Source of the DNA: Acinetobacter seifertii
GTDB lineage: Bacteria; Pseudomonadota; Gammaproteobacteria; Pseudomonadales; Moraxellaceae
Length of the DNA: 64,000 bases
NCBI RefSeq assembly: GCF_000368065.1
Contig: NZ_KB851200.1
Coordinates: forward strand, 1,481,204 to 1,545,203
Reading direction: 5' to 3'
Shown here one piece after another: positions 1-8,601 of this stretch (its first letter is position 1; the number at the start of each line of letters is the position of its first letter). The notes beneath the pieces are model-generated. The model saw only the letters and a list, made by a program, of their open reading frames with translations. It searched no databases and was not told where the DNA came from. The translations under genes were made by a program, and so were the position numbers.

Positions 1-398
1 AAACTCATATTTATTGATTGAATTGACCAACAATATTATGCAAATACAATCTCATTGTAAGGATATTCCGATTTTACAATGACCAGAATACATCTACCCC
101 TAAATAGTACTAAACCCAATTACTAATGGCATAGAAAAAATCATAAGCAACTGATTAATCTAAGTTTAAATAAAAACATTTAAGTTCTCTAATTTATTGG
201 CTAGCCAAATTTAACCCCCTAAAAATTTAATTTTGGGGGTTTTATAATTCTGAATATCTTAAAATACAAATGAATAGCACACACGATTCAAAGATTGCTC
301 ACTTAAAGACTAAAAGAGTTTTGCTATTTCCATATTTTCAATATTCCTTTTAGTATTTATGTTTATTATAAATTATGAGTTCAATATTTGAGATATTC
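1..398. other. AT-rich intergenic stretch at window start
   Basis: No reading frame with coding character was seen here. The stretch is very AT-rich, and its only recognisable structure is a short G/C hairpin at about 213-241, listed separately. Confidence 0.5.
213..243. terminator. Hairpin, possible bidirectional terminator
   Basis: A 7-bp stem (AACCCCC pairing with GGGGGTT) encloses an A/T loop and is followed by a short T run on the plus strand. It lies downstream of the leftward gene ending at 399, so it may end that transcript, although the T tract in that direction is poor. Confidence 0.4.
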
Positions 399-1262
399 TT
401 AAGCCAAATTTTGTTTAGGCATTGATTTTGATATCTCCATTTGAACATCCCAAAATTTTTCCCACAAATTACAATATTCAAGGCATAGATTTTCTAAATA
501 AATATAGTCTTCTTCAGTACAAGCCTGCATCAAAATGAACCATAAATCTTCTTCATGATCATCATCTGCAGCCTCGGCAGTTTCATCTTCAGAAATGCCA
601 TGAACATGGTAATAACCACCACCCTCGACATCTATACCGACAGCACTGGTTGCTTTACGCAAAGGTGGACTATACAAAATCACCTCTTCTTCAGCCACAG
701 CTAATAAAGCAGAAACAGCTTTATAGTCATTATAAGAATTCTCTAAAAAATCTCTCACCTGATGCGCGATTTCTGTTGGCTTATAGTTGCGACGCTCCTC
801 TTCAGTTACTCCAAAATCATTCAAAACATCTTCAAATAATGGATAATGAGCATATTCAGGGTTTCCTTGATAATAACCATCTCGGTCAGCACCAGGCCTG
901 AATCCGAACTCATCAAATATATTCAGACTTAAAAGAAAACGCGGGAACATTTTGGCTCCAGCATGCAATTTAGGTTCTAATTGCTTTGTCTGATATTGAG
1001 CCATTAATAAAGCATCTGTAAAAGTTTGTACAATTGCATGGCGATACTCTAAATGAATACGCTTTAAATTTTGTTTACTGATTTCTCCATTGTTTAAAAT
1101 TTCTATTGCGGGATGATGAGAAACAGGATGTTTTGAAATCTTAACTCTTAATTGGTTTAAAAAATTTAGATTTTTATCCCAAAGCTCAGCTGAAATGCTT
1201 TGTTTCATCCCTGCGAGTGCCTTTTTCCTAGGATTATTAAAGTTCTCAAATTTTTTTGGCAT
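399..1262 (-). CDS. Haem-oxygenase-like (iron-containing redox enzyme type) protein, function unknown
   Basis: A 287-residue soluble protein with no signal peptide or membrane segment. It is mostly helical and resembles the haem-oxygenase-like diiron fold (TenA/PqqC relatives): an early helix has E72 and H75 (motif LEYRH), a middle helix has an EEE cluster, and residues about 220-240 carry spaced Asp, Glu and His (HGISEDE...DDDHEEDLW) as possible metal ligands. The family includes oxidases and oxygenases acting on small metabolites; the substrate here cannot be told. The ATG at 1262 is used, with a weak GAGAG upstream. It is divergent from the TetR gene that starts at 1539, so that regulator may control it. 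The fold assignment is inference from pattern only. Confidence 0.6.
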   Translation of the reverse strand: MPKKFENFNNPRKKALAGMKQSISAELWDKNLNFLNQLRVKISKHPVSHHPAIEILNNGEISKQNLKRIHLEYRHAIVQTFTDALLMAQYQTKQLEPKLHAGAKMFPRFLLSLNIFDEFGFRPGADRDGYYQGNPEYAHYPLFEDVLNDFGVTEEERRNYKPTEIAHQVRDFLENSYNDYKAVSALLAVAEEEVILYSPPLRKATSAVGIDVEGGGYYHVHGISEDETAEAADDDHEEDLWFILMQACTEEDYIYLENLCLEYCNLWEKFWDVQMEISKSMPKQNLA

Positions 1263-1462
1263 AATTCACTCTCGTTAAACTTATTAAAGTTATCTGATTT
1301 CCATATTTTATTTTAAAAACAAAGAATTACGCTAAAATCCAAACTCCTTTTGTTAAAAATCCATCTTAGAATTAAAATTATATTAAATCAAATAGAATAT
1401 TTAAAAAAATTTAAAAATAATAAAGATTATTTTTATAATATTAACTTGAATCAAATTATGTT

Positions 1463-1478
1463 TTTGATTATGATCAAA
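1463..1478. promoter_or_regulatory. Candidate operator between divergent genes
   Basis: TTTGAT and ATCAAA form an inverted repeat with a 4-bp centre, 60 bp ahead of the TetR start in the intergenic region shared with the leftward haem-oxygenase-like gene. TetR regulators often bind such sites in the divergent promoter they share. The region is AT-rich, so a chance match is possible. Confidence 0.3.
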
Positions 1479-1936
1479 TTGATTAAAAAATCAAAAGCTA
1501 TGCCAACTCATAATTAGTTCTAACTATATGGAAAAATAATGTCAAAAAAAGAAGATATTATAAATACTGCTTTAAACCTTTTTAATAAAATAGGTTATAA
1601 TGCTACGGGTGTAGATAGAATTATTGCTGAATCAAATGTCGCCAAGATGACTTTTTATAAATACTTTCCCTCTAAAGAAAGTTTAATCATGGAATGCCTA
1701 GAGCATAGAAACATTAATATACAAAATTCTATTTATGAAAGGTTGAATGCACATCCAGATGCAGAGCCACTTGAAAAAATACATCTGATTTTTAATTGGT
1801 ATATCGACTGGATTAACAGTGAAAACTTTAACGGCTGCCTATTTAAGAAGGCATTTATTGAAGTATCTAAACAATACACTTCAATTCGAGAACCATTTCA
1901 AGAATATACAAATTGGTTAATCAATTTATTAAATAG

Positions 1937-3023
1937 GGCAGAGTAAAACTTGAAGTGCGACATAAACCACCTAATTAATTTAAAGGGTTTATGGAGTATA
2001 TAAAATTGTCATACCATCATCTTAACTTTGAAGATCGTACTGCATTAATGCTTGAGTCAAGAAAAGAAGGCTTTTCAGCCAGAAAATTTGCTGAACTTAT
2101 TAAAAGACATCCTAGTACGATCTATCGTGAGCTTAAAAGAAATAGCATCAATGACGTTTATCAAGCTCAATATGCTTCTGATAACACTTTTGCTAGACGT
2201 AGACGTGGTCACAGAAAACTCAAAATCGATTCAATCCTCTGGAAATTTATTGTTGAAGCGATCCGTTGTTTATGGTCTCCTCAGCAAATAGCAAAGCGTT
2301 TAAAGACATTTCCTGATTTGGATCAAACAATGAATGTAAGCCATACAACGATTTATTCAACGATACGAGCATTACCCAAGGGTGAGTTGAAAAAAGACTT
2401 ATTATCCTGTCTACGTCATGAAAATAAAAAGCGAAAAGCTAACGGTGAACCTAAAAAAGATTCTATATTACAGGATATTAAAACTATTCATGAGCGCCCA
2501 GCCGAAGTTCAAGAAAGAAAAATACCGGGTCATTGGGAAGCTGATTTAATTAAAGGTAAAGACAATAAAAGTTCGATAGCAACACTTATTGAACGAAATA
2601 CACGGCTCTGTATCTTGGCAACATTACCTGATGCAAAGGCAGAATCAGTGCGCAAGGCTTTAACTGAAGCTCTGAAATATTTACCTGCAGAACTGCGTAA
2701 AACGTTGACCTATGACCGTGGACGTGAGATGTCAGAACATAAAATACTCGAAGAAGATTTAGGCATAGATGTATATTTCTGTGACCCACATTCACCCTGG
2801 CAAAAAGGCACATGCGAAAATATGAATGGTTTAATTAGGCAATATTTACCTAAAGGGATTGATTTAAATCAGGCAGATCAGCATTATTTAAATCAAGTTG
2901 CCATGTCACTGAATACTCGTCCTAGAAAGGCGTTAGATTGGCTTACACCATTAGAGAAATTTGCTCAGCTTGTTGATTATCATATGGCTTTTGAAACTGT
3001 CGCACCTCATGTTTGAATTCGCC
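1937..3023 (+). mobile_element. ISAba125 (IS30 family), complete
   Basis: The element is exactly 1087 bp, the size I recall for ISAba125. The terminal inverted repeats start with GGC on both sides and are imperfect over about 25 bp, best conserved in the inner part (AAAC-TG-A-GTGCGAC). A 3-bp TAG target duplication flanks it (1934-1936 and 3024-3026). It holds a single transposase gene. The right end contains TTGAAT at 3013-3018, the outward -35 hexamer known from genes driven by this element, such as blaNDM. No convincing -10 box lies at the right distance here. Confidence 0.93.
1991..3016 (+). CDS. IS30 family transposase of ISAba125
   Basis: A 341-residue DDE transposase. The N-terminal region (about residues 15-60) holds the helix-turn-helix that binds the ends (FSARKFAELIKRHPSTIYREL). 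The catalytic triad is visible as D in GHWEADLI (about 184), D in TYDRGREM (about 240) and E in GTCENMNGLIRQ (about 275), with the IS30-type spacing. The ATG at 1991 follows AAAGGG. The frame is intact, so the enzyme should be active and the element mobile. Confidence 0.95.
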   Translation: MEYIKLSYHHLNFEDRTALMLESRKEGFSARKFAELIKRHPSTIYRELKRNSINDVYQAQYASDNTFARRRRGHRKLKIDSILWKFIVEAIRCLWSPQQIAKRLKTFPDLDQTMNVSHTTIYSTIRALPKGELKKDLLSCLRHENKKRKANGEPKKDSILQDIKTIHERPAEVQERKIPGHWEADLIKGKDNKSSIATLIERNTRLCILATLPDAKAESVRKALTEALKYLPAELRKTLTYDRGREMSEHKILEEDLGIDVYFCDPHSPWQKGTCENMNGLIRQYLPKGIDLNQADQHYLNQVAMSLNTRPRKALDWLTPLEKFAQLVDYHMAFETVAPHV

Positions 3024-3384
3024 TAGTTTATTAGTAGAGCTTGGTATTGAAAACCCTACTCCGCTTACCCATATGCTTATCTCAGTTATTGATGGGATTA
3101 TCATTGATGGAACGATTGATAAAGATTTGATTGATCCTAACAAAAAATGGCAATATATCGAGTATTTAATTAAAACTGAAAATCTTAGTTGAACTGATAA
3201 AAGTTAATCTCAAACCAATATATTATATATTTTTATATTGACTAGTTAAAATATAGCACTAATAAATATAAAGTTTATTGAGTATTAATATTAAAATAAA
3301 TGAAATTTACTGCAGTGATAATTTTCTACCTTTTTGGACAAACTCATATTAGAATTCCGCATCCTTATTGTCTCCCATATCTCT

Positions 3385-3930
3385 ATGAAAAAGTTTTTAG
3401 GCAATTCTATCTTTAAAGCAGTTGGTTGGACCTATGATGTAGATCCTACAATTCTTGAGAAAAAACAAGTTATTATTGGTTTTGAGCATACTTCCAATTT
3501 GGATGCAATCTTATCTATTGCTCTGTTTCAAGTGTTAGACCTAAAAATTCATACTTTAATAAAAAAGGAACTTTTCAAAGGTCCAATGAAGCCTATTCTT
3601 GAGAAACTAGGTGGAATACCTGTAGATCGAAAAGCGAGTAAAGATATTGTCTCCCAAATGGTCGAAAAATTTCAAAGTCACGATACATTTAATCTAGTCA
3701 TTGCACCTGAAGCAACACGTGCAAAAGATGGATCTGAACGCAGACCTATCCGTACTGGATTCTGGCATATTGCTAAAGCTGCTAATGTGCCAATCGTACT
3801 GATGTACGCAAATGCAAGAACAAAAAAAGGCGGTATTTTAGGCAAAATTTACCCTTCAGATTTGCAAAAGGATCTTGAAACAATTAAAGAACTCTATGCG
3901 CAATATAATATTGATGTAAAGATTAGCTAA
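3385..3930 (+). CDS. PlsC-like 1-acylglycerol-3-phosphate acyltransferase family protein
   Basis: About 181 residues from the ATG at 3385; an in-frame TTG at 3334 is possible but has no better ribosome site. Acyltransferase motifs are present: EHTSNLD (the HX4D catalytic motif), the block GGIPVDR and APEATRAKDG, a variant of the EGTR substrate-binding motif. Enzymes of this family move an acyl chain from acyl-ACP or acyl-CoA to lysophosphatidate or related lipids at the inner membrane. This short form, without clear transmembrane helices, is one of several accessory paralogues, so the acceptor is uncertain. It lies 190 bp downstream of the split TetR gene and may once have been under its control. 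Confidence 0.8.
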   Translation: MKKFLGNSIFKAVGWTYDVDPTILEKKQVIIGFEHTSNLDAILSIALFQVLDLKIHTLIKKELFKGPMKPILEKLGGIPVDRKASKDIVSQMVEKFQSHDTFNLVIAPEATRAKDGSERRPIRTGFWHIAKAANVPIVLMYANARTKKGGILGKIYPSDLQKDLETIKELYAQYNIDVKIS

Positions 3931-4092
3931 CCAATTTAGTCACAAACTTCGAGTCTATTTTTTTAGCTAAATTTAGAATCTCAAAGCGTGCTTAATTGGT
4001 TAACAAAACATAGGACAACAGTTTTCAAGAAAACCATGCCTATGATAATATTCTGGCACTTTTGCATTTTTTAATTTTTGGAGTTCACTTCC

Positions 4093-4842
4093 ATGGCGGG
4101 TCATTCTAAATGGGCCAATATTAAGCATCGTAAAGCTAAACAAGATGCAAGTCGCGGTAAAGTTTTTACTAAATATATTCGTGAAATTGTGACTGCTGCC
4201 AGACTTGGTGGTGGAGATGCTGCTAGTAACCCTCGCCTTCGTGCTGTTGTCGAAAAAGCACTTTCTGTCAATATGACACGTGACACCATTAACCGTGCAA
4301 TTCAACGCGGTGTGGGTGGTGAAGATAATGATGATTTAAAAGAAGTAACTTACGAAGGTTATGGCGTTGGTGGTGTTGCTGTTCTTATTGAAACAATGAC
4401 AGATAACCTAAACCGTACAGTACCAGATGTACGTCACTGTTTTAGTAAAACAAATGGTAATTTAGGAACTGCGGGTTCTGTATCTTATCTATTTACTAAG
4501 CGTGGTGAAATTACTTTTGAAGATGTCTCTTTAGAAGATAAAATCATGGAAGTTGCTCTAGAAGCAGGTGCAGAAGATATTGAAGTTTCAGAAGATGAAA
4601 TTTTAGTCATTACTTCACCAGAAACTTTTGGTGATGTTCAAGATGCTCTTGCTGCTGCAGGCTTAAAATCTGATAATGCTGAAGTTGTAATGAGCCCTTC
4701 AACCAAAGCTGAAATTACAGATGTTGACCAAGCAAAACAAATTCTCAAAATGATCGATATGTTTGAAGATCTTGATGATGTACAAAACGTTTATACAAAC
4801 GTTGAATTCTCAGATGAAGTTTTAGCTCAATTAGATGCTTAA
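4093..4842 (+). CDS. yebC: YebC/PmpR family protein
   Basis: A 249-residue protein of the highly conserved YebC family. The N-terminus [18 protein letters not shown] and the block [13 protein letters not shown] are family signatures. The ATG at 4093 follows GGAG at an ideal distance, so an upstream in-frame ATG at 4078 is rejected. Members have been described as transcription regulators (PmpR) and, more recently, as ribosome-associated factors that relieve stalling. In many bacteria the gene sits beside ruvC, but here it stands alone, followed by a strong terminator. Confidence 0.95.
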   Translation: MAGHSKWANIKHRKAKQDASRGKVFTKYIREIVTAARLGGGDAASNPRLRAVVEKALSVNMTRDTINRAIQRGVGGEDNDDLKEVTYEGYGVGGVAVLIETMTDNLNRTVPDVRHCFSKTNGNLGTAGSVSYLFTKRGEITFEDVSLEDKIMEVALEAGAEDIEVSEDEILVITSPETFGDVQDALAAAGLKSDNAEVVMSPSTKAEITDVDQAKQILKMIDMFEDLDDVQNVYTNVEFSDEVLAQLDA

Positions 4843-4860
4843 ACCAAACATTGAAATTAA

Positions 4861-4887
4861 AAAACGCACCGATTGGTGCGTTTTTTT
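4861..4887. terminator. Bidirectional rho-independent terminator
   Basis: An A tract, an ACGCACC/GGTGCGT stem with a GATT loop and seven T residues lie between convergent yebC and the Lrp gene. The T run overlaps the stop codon of the Lrp gene. Confidence 0.9.
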
Positions 4888-5356
4888 ATAGCTTATTTAA
4901 TAAGTTATAACAGTTAAACACATTGTACTCTTTAATCACAAAGCTCGAATGTAGAGCGACGACATTGTCAATTTTACCAATCCGTCTTAATAAAATTTCG
5001 CTGTAGTCATCCATATTACGTGCGACCAATTCAAGAATAAAATCGGCACTTTGACCAGTGACTAAAAATGCATTTGTAACTTCAGGAATAGCTTCAATTT
5101 CAGAAAGGAATTTATCGAAGGTCTCGCTATCATGTTTACTTAAAGAGACTTGTAGCAAAATATGCAAGGTAAAACCCAATTTGCTAAAGTTAATTTCTCT
5201 TTTAAGCTGTCCCATGATATTAGCTTCAATTAAGTGCTTAATGCGGCGATGAACAGAGCTAACTGAAAGATTAATCCGTTCTGAGAGCTCATTCAAATTC
5301 AGGTCTTCATGAGACAAAATTTCCAGAATTTGTTTATCAAAACGGTCTAACTCCAT
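4886..5356 (-). CDS. Lrp/AsnC family transcriptional regulator
   Basis: 156 residues from the ATG at 5356, which has GGAG seven bases upstream; a TTG four codons earlier is less likely. The N-terminal winged helix (LDRFDKQILEIL...LNELSERINLSVSSVHRRIKHL) is followed by an RAM/ligand domain (about residues 70-145, with VTGQSADFILELVA). Such proteins form octameric rings and sense amino acids. The next rightward gene is the porin at 5796, divergently placed, with the 13-bp repeat array between them. Control of that porin or of the gene itself is plausible but not shown. Confidence 0.9.
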   Translation of the reverse strand: MELDRFDKQILEILSHEDLNLNELSERINLSVSSVHRRIKHLIEANIMGQLKREINFSKLGFTLHILLQVSLSKHDSETFDKFLSEIEAIPEVTNAFLVTGQSADFILELVARNMDDYSEILLRRIGKIDNVVALHSSFVIKEYNVFNCYNLLNKL

Positions 5357-5475
5357 TCTTTTCTCCAATCAGTACTCTTTATAAGTGAACAGTATATCCT
5401 AAAGCCAAGTCTACGTTAAAAATCAAACACGATTAAAAAAAGAATTAAGCTTTACTTCAATATGTTGACTCAAAT

Positions 5476-5585
5476 CTGTGCCTGTTAACTGTGCCTGCTA
5501 ACTGTGCCTGCTAACTGTGCCTGCTAACTGTGCCTGCTAACTGTGCCTGCTAACTGTGCCTGCTAACTGTGCCTGCTAACTGTGC
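5476..5585. repeat. 13-bp tandem repeat, eight full copies plus a partial
   Basis: The unit CTGTGCCTGCTAA repeats head to tail. The first copy (5476-5488) differs by one base (GTTAA), copies 2-8 are identical, and a six-base partial copy follows. The unit contains a stop codon and is not a multiple of three, so it is non-coding. Identical copies suggest recent slippage and probable copy-number variation between isolates. The array lies about 210 bp ahead of the porin start. Confidence 0.97.
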
Positions 5586-5735
5586 AGTGGTATGACGTTT
5601 ATAGCGCACTTGCAATAGTTTATAGCCTTATATCCATTCAACTTTTCATTTAACACATTAGTAAAACAATATGTTATTTAAGAATAATAAGTATTTTCTA
5701 AATAAAATCAGTTACTTTTCATAATTTAAAAAAGT

Positions 5736-5751
5736 TGGCACTGTTTTTGAT
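5736..5751 (+). promoter_or_regulatory. Weak sigma-54-like element ahead of the porin
   Basis: TGGCAC matches the -24 box well, but the -12 half reads TTGAT rather than TTGCW, and the nearly invariant C is missing. Its position about 45-60 bp before the GTG start would suit a promoter. The broken -12 box keeps this tentative. Confidence 0.25.
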
Positions 5752-5795
5752 ATGCAGATATTGGAAAAATTTTATATCCGATGTGGGGAATACCT

Positions 5796-7112
5796 GTGAA
5801 AAAAATCAAAACTTTAGTTCTTGCCATGAGTGCTGTTAGCCTAACAGGTATAATGGTGCCAGCCCATGCTGCTACTGATGCAGAAGTAGATGCTTTACGC
5901 AAAGAGGTCGGTGAATTAAAACAACTGGTTCAGCAATTATCAAGTCAGCAAAAAATAGCACTTGCAGCTAATACTCCAGCAGCTCCACAAACTGCAACTG
6001 TGGCAAATCCACCTGCTCCACAAGGCAAACCTGGATGGATGCAAATGCCTGATGGGCAAACTCAAGTTAAGCTCTATGGAAACGTACGAGTAGATGCAAC
6101 TTATGACTTTAAAGGTTCAAATGGAAGCATTTCAAATGCAGCCAATTACCCATTAAATAAAGATGATCCAAGACAAGATTCTTTAAATGTATCTGCTGCA
6201 ACTACACGTATTGGTCTAGATATTCTTCGACCTACCCAATATGGTGATTTAACCGGAAAAATTGAAGCCGACTTTATGGGGGGTAATGGCGACAATGGCA
6301 GTGGAACTTTCCGTGTACGCCATGCTTATATGTCTTTAGGTAAATGGTTAGCAGGTCAAACGACTTCACCTTTCGTAAATACCGATACATCTCCAGAAAC
6401 ATTAGACTTTACAGGTGCAGTGGGCACAGGAACAACCCGTACCGTCCAAGTCCGCTATACCCAGCCGATTGATGCGCAACAAAAAATCTTATTTGCTTTA
6501 GAAGGTGGCGATGTTGAAAAAGTAGGAAATGTTGCGGGTGGAAGCCGTTTCCCTGCTCTAACAACGCGTTATGATTTTAAAACTGCCGATAATAAAGGCT
6601 TATTACAACTTCATGGGCTTGCTCACGAAAACCGTGTCGCACCTAAAGATAGTTCATCTGAAGAAAAATTTGGTTGGGGTGTCGGCATAGGCGGAAAGTA
6701 TGATATTACCCCTCAAGATAGTGTTATGGCGAATTACTACCATGTTAAAGGCGATGGTCGATATTTATCTTATAGCAACTCTGCTTATGCATACGACACA
6801 GTTAGTCAAGATATCAACTTAGGAGAATTTGATAGCGCTGTTATTGGTTATCAACGCAAATGGAATCCAATATTACGTTCTACTTTCGCAATTGGTGGAG
6901 TTCAGTATAAAGATAACAGCACATACGCTAATACTAATTTAAATAACACCAGCTATAACAAAGAAATTTATAATGCGCTGGTTAATTTAATCTGGAACCC
7001 AGTTAAGAACATTGACTTAGGTGCAGAATACACTTACGGCCAGCGTGAAACATTTGCAGGTGATAAAGGCGATTACTCACGTATAAATTTACTTGCTAAA
7101 TATAATTTCTAA
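5796..7112 (+). CDS. DcaP-like outer membrane porin
   Basis: 438 residues from the GTG at 5796, preceded by GGGGA. An ATG five codons upstream (5781) lacks a good ribosome site. There is a clear signal peptide (KKIKTLVLAM...MVPAHA, cleavage after about residue 25), then a short coiled coil (DAEVDALRKEVGELKQLVQQL), a Pro/Ala linker and a 16-18 strand type beta-barrel ending in the terminal Phe typical of outer membrane proteins (LLAKYNF). DcaP-like porins of Acinetobacter are trimers with an N-terminal coiled coil and take up dicarboxylates and other anions. The neighbouring gltIJKL operon, which it faces, handles acidic amino acids, so a joint uptake role is possible. Confidence 0.85.
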   Translation: MKKIKTLVLAMSAVSLTGIMVPAHAATDAEVDALRKEVGELKQLVQQLSSQQKIALAANTPAAPQTATVANPPAPQGKPGWMQMPDGQTQVKLYGNVRVDATYDFKGSNGSISNAANYPLNKDDPRQDSLNVSAATTRIGLDILRPTQYGDLTGKIEADFMGGNGDNGSGTFRVRHAYMSLGKWLAGQTTSPFVNTDTSPETLDFTGAVGTGTTRTVQVRYTQPIDAQQKILFALEGGDVEKVGNVAGGSRFPALTTRYDFKTADNKGLLQLHGLAHENRVAPKDSSSEEKFGWGVGIGGKYDITPQDSVMANYYHVKGDGRYLSYSNSAYAYDTVSQDINLGEFDSAVIGYQRKWNPILRSTFAIGGVQYKDNSTYANTNLNNTSYNKEIYNALVNLIWNPVKNIDLGAEYTYGQRETFAGDKGDYSRINLLAKYNF

Positions 7113-7123
7113 AAGCTAGATAT

Positions 7124-7154
7124 AAAAAAAGAGCCTTTAAAGGCTCTTTTTTTT
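7124..7154. terminator. Bidirectional terminator between porin and gltL
   Basis: A perfect GAGCCTTTAAAGGCTC hairpin is flanked by A and T runs between two convergent genes. Confidence 0.92.
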
Positions 7155-7164
7155 ATTGTCACAA

Positions 7165-7908
7165 TTAATGCATTGCCTGAATTTTCTCTAAGAAAAGTTT
7201 AGCGCGCTCGTGACGAGCCTCTAAATTATCAAAAAATTCATTGGTTGGACAATCTTCAAGAATTTTGCCTTCATCCATGAAAATTAAACGGTTCGATACT
7301 CGTTTAGCAAAACCCATTTCATGAGTAACACACATCATGGTCATACCTTCATTTGCAAGTTGTACCATCACTTCAAGCACTTCTCCTACCATTTCAGGGT
7401 CGAGTGCCGAAGTAGGTTCATCAAACAACATACAGATTGGGTCCATAGATAACCCGCGAGCAATTGCAACACGTTGTTGTTGTCCACCAGAAAGTTGTCC
7501 TGGAAATTTATCTTTATGCGCAAGTAACCCAACTCGTTCCAGATACTTAAGTCCCTTTTCACGAGCTTCAGCAACTGAGCGTTTTAATACCTTCACTTGA
7601 GCAATCGTTAAATTTTCCAAAACTGTCATGTGCGGAAAAAGTTCAAAGTGCTGAAACACCATTCCTACGCGAGAACGGAATTTTGCAAGATCAGTTTTTG
7701 GATCTTTTAATGAAACCCCATCAACAATAATGTCACCTTGCTGAAATGGTTCTAAAGCATTTACGGTTTTAATGAGCGTTGATTTTCCTGAACCAGATGG
7801 CCCGCAAACAACAACGACATCACCTTTTTCAATACTCGTCGTGCAATCTGTTAAAACCTGAAAATCACCATACCATTTAGAGATATGTTGGATGTCTATC
7901 ATTGGCAT
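7165..7908 (-). CDS. gltL: Glutamate/aspartate ABC transporter ATP-binding protein
   Basis: A 247-residue ABC ATPase, last gene of the gltIJKL operon. Walker A is GPSGSGKST (36-44), the ABC signature is LSGGQQQRVAIARGL, Walker B is CMLFDEPTSALD, and an H-loop histidine follows in CVTHEMGF. The length and sequence are typical of polar amino acid importers (GlnQ/GltL group). The ATG at 7908 has GGAG seven bases upstream. It powers uptake through the GltJK permease with GltI as the periplasmic receptor. The gap to gltK is 13 bp, so the genes are co-transcribed. Confidence 0.93.
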   Translation of the reverse strand: MPMIDIQHISKWYGDFQVLTDCTTSIEKGDVVVVCGPSGSGKSTLIKTVNALEPFQQGDIIVDGVSLKDPKTDLAKFRSRVGMVFQHFELFPHMTVLENLTIAQVKVLKRSVAEAREKGLKYLERVGLLAHKDKFPGQLSGGQQQRVAIARGLSMDPICMLFDEPTSALDPEMVGEVLEVMVQLANEGMTMMCVTHEMGFAKRVSNRLIFMDEGKILEDCPTNEFFDNLEARHERAKLFLEKIQAMH

Positions 7909-7921
7909 TTAAAATCTCCAA

Positions 7922-8599
7922 TTAGCGAATGATGGCAATTTTTTTCTGTAAGCGTTTGACTAATTGCGATAGTACAAACGAGCTACAGAAATACACCACA
8001 GCGACGATTAAGTAGAATGTTGCTTTTGTTTCAGGACCATAGGTATTAGCCAGTGTATCTGCACGACCTAAGAAGTCTGGTGCACTAATCACATAGACTA
8101 ATGACACATCCTGAAAGAGAATAATGGTTTGAGTAAGTAATACTGGGAGCATATTACGGAAGGCCTGCGGTAACACCACATAACGCATAGATTGACCATA
8201 GGTGAAACCTAAAGCGTAGCCTGCATTGACCTGACCTTTTGAAATAGACTGAATACCGGAACGTACAATTTCCGAGAAAAATGCAGCTTCAAAAATCGCA
8301 AAGGTCACAACACTCGAAAATAATGGCCCCCAATAAGTATCTGATTGAAACTCAAATATTTTCGGCAACAAAAAATAGAAAATAAAGATGACCTGAATTA
8401 ATGGAATACCACGAAATAGATCGACATAGAACTTCGCAAAGTTACTTGCGATTGCGCTGTTAGATAAACGCATCATTGCCAATGGAGTTCCTATCAGGAT
8501 CCCTCCCATCATCGCAAGTACCGTTACCGTAAGCGTGAAGATAAAACCTTCTTTGAGTGCAGCAATAACATCAGGATTATGTAATAGAGAAAAATCCAT
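7922..8599 (-). CDS. gltK: Glutamate/aspartate ABC transporter permease
   Basis: A 225-residue inner membrane permease with about five hydrophobic helices. The EAA loop that contacts the ATPase is seen as EIVRSGIQSISKGQVNAGYALGFTYGQSMRYVVLPQAF. It belongs to the HisM/GltK type permeases that pair as a heterodimer. A strong GGAGG precedes the ATG, and the gene starts two bases after the end of gltJ. Regulation follows the operon promoter ahead of gltI. Confidence 0.92.
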   Translation of the reverse strand: MDFSLLHNPDVIAALKEGFIFTLTVTVLAMMGGILIGTPLAMMRLSNSAIASNFAKFYVDLFRGIPLIQVIFIFYFLLPKIFEFQSDTYWGPLFSSVVTFAIFEAAFFSEIVRSGIQSISKGQVNAGYALGFTYGQSMRYVVLPQAFRNMLPVLLTQTIILFQDVSLVYVISAPDFLGRADTLANTYGPETKATFYLIVAVVYFCSSFVLSQLVKRLQKKIAIIR

Positions 8600-8601
8600 A
8601 A

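Larger units (their letters stand above)
1539..3192 (+). pseudogene. TetR family regulator, split by ISAba125
   Basis: The 5' part (1539-1936) encodes the DNA-binding helix-turn-helix in about residues 1-50 (VDRIIAESNVAKMTFYKYF) and the start of the ligand domain. ISAba125 then interrupts it, and reading runs into the element and stops at 1946. The 3' part (3027-3192) encodes the C-terminal helices. Joining 1536-1936 context to 3027 after removing the element and one TAG duplication gives an uninterrupted 564-bp gene of 187 residues, normal for TetR. The truncated product keeps the DNA-binding half but lacks part of the dimerisation domain, so repression is probably lost. Likely targets are the divergent gene at 399-1262 or the acyltransferase downstream. 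Confidence 0.93.
5357..5795. other. Intergenic region with a 13-bp repeat array and the porin promoter
   Basis: This 440-bp gap between the divergent Lrp regulator and the DcaP-like porin contains the tandem array at 5476-5585 and a partial sigma-54-like element at 5736-5751. The rest is AT-rich and shows no coding frame. Confidence 0.6.

Noticed and set aside
1946..3014. Shorter ISAba125 limits based on the AAAC ends
   Set aside because: That gives 1069 bp and no duplication. The limits 1937-3023 give 1087 bp, a TAG duplication and an intact TetR frame.
3013..3050. Complete outward promoter from ISAba125 driving the acyltransferase gene
   Set aside because: The -35 hexamer TTGAAT is present, but no -10 box is found at 16-18 bp, so only the half-promoter can be supported.
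5476..5585. CRISPR-like repeat array
   Set aside because: The 13-bp units are directly adjacent with no spacers and no cas genes are nearby, so this is a simple tandem repeat.
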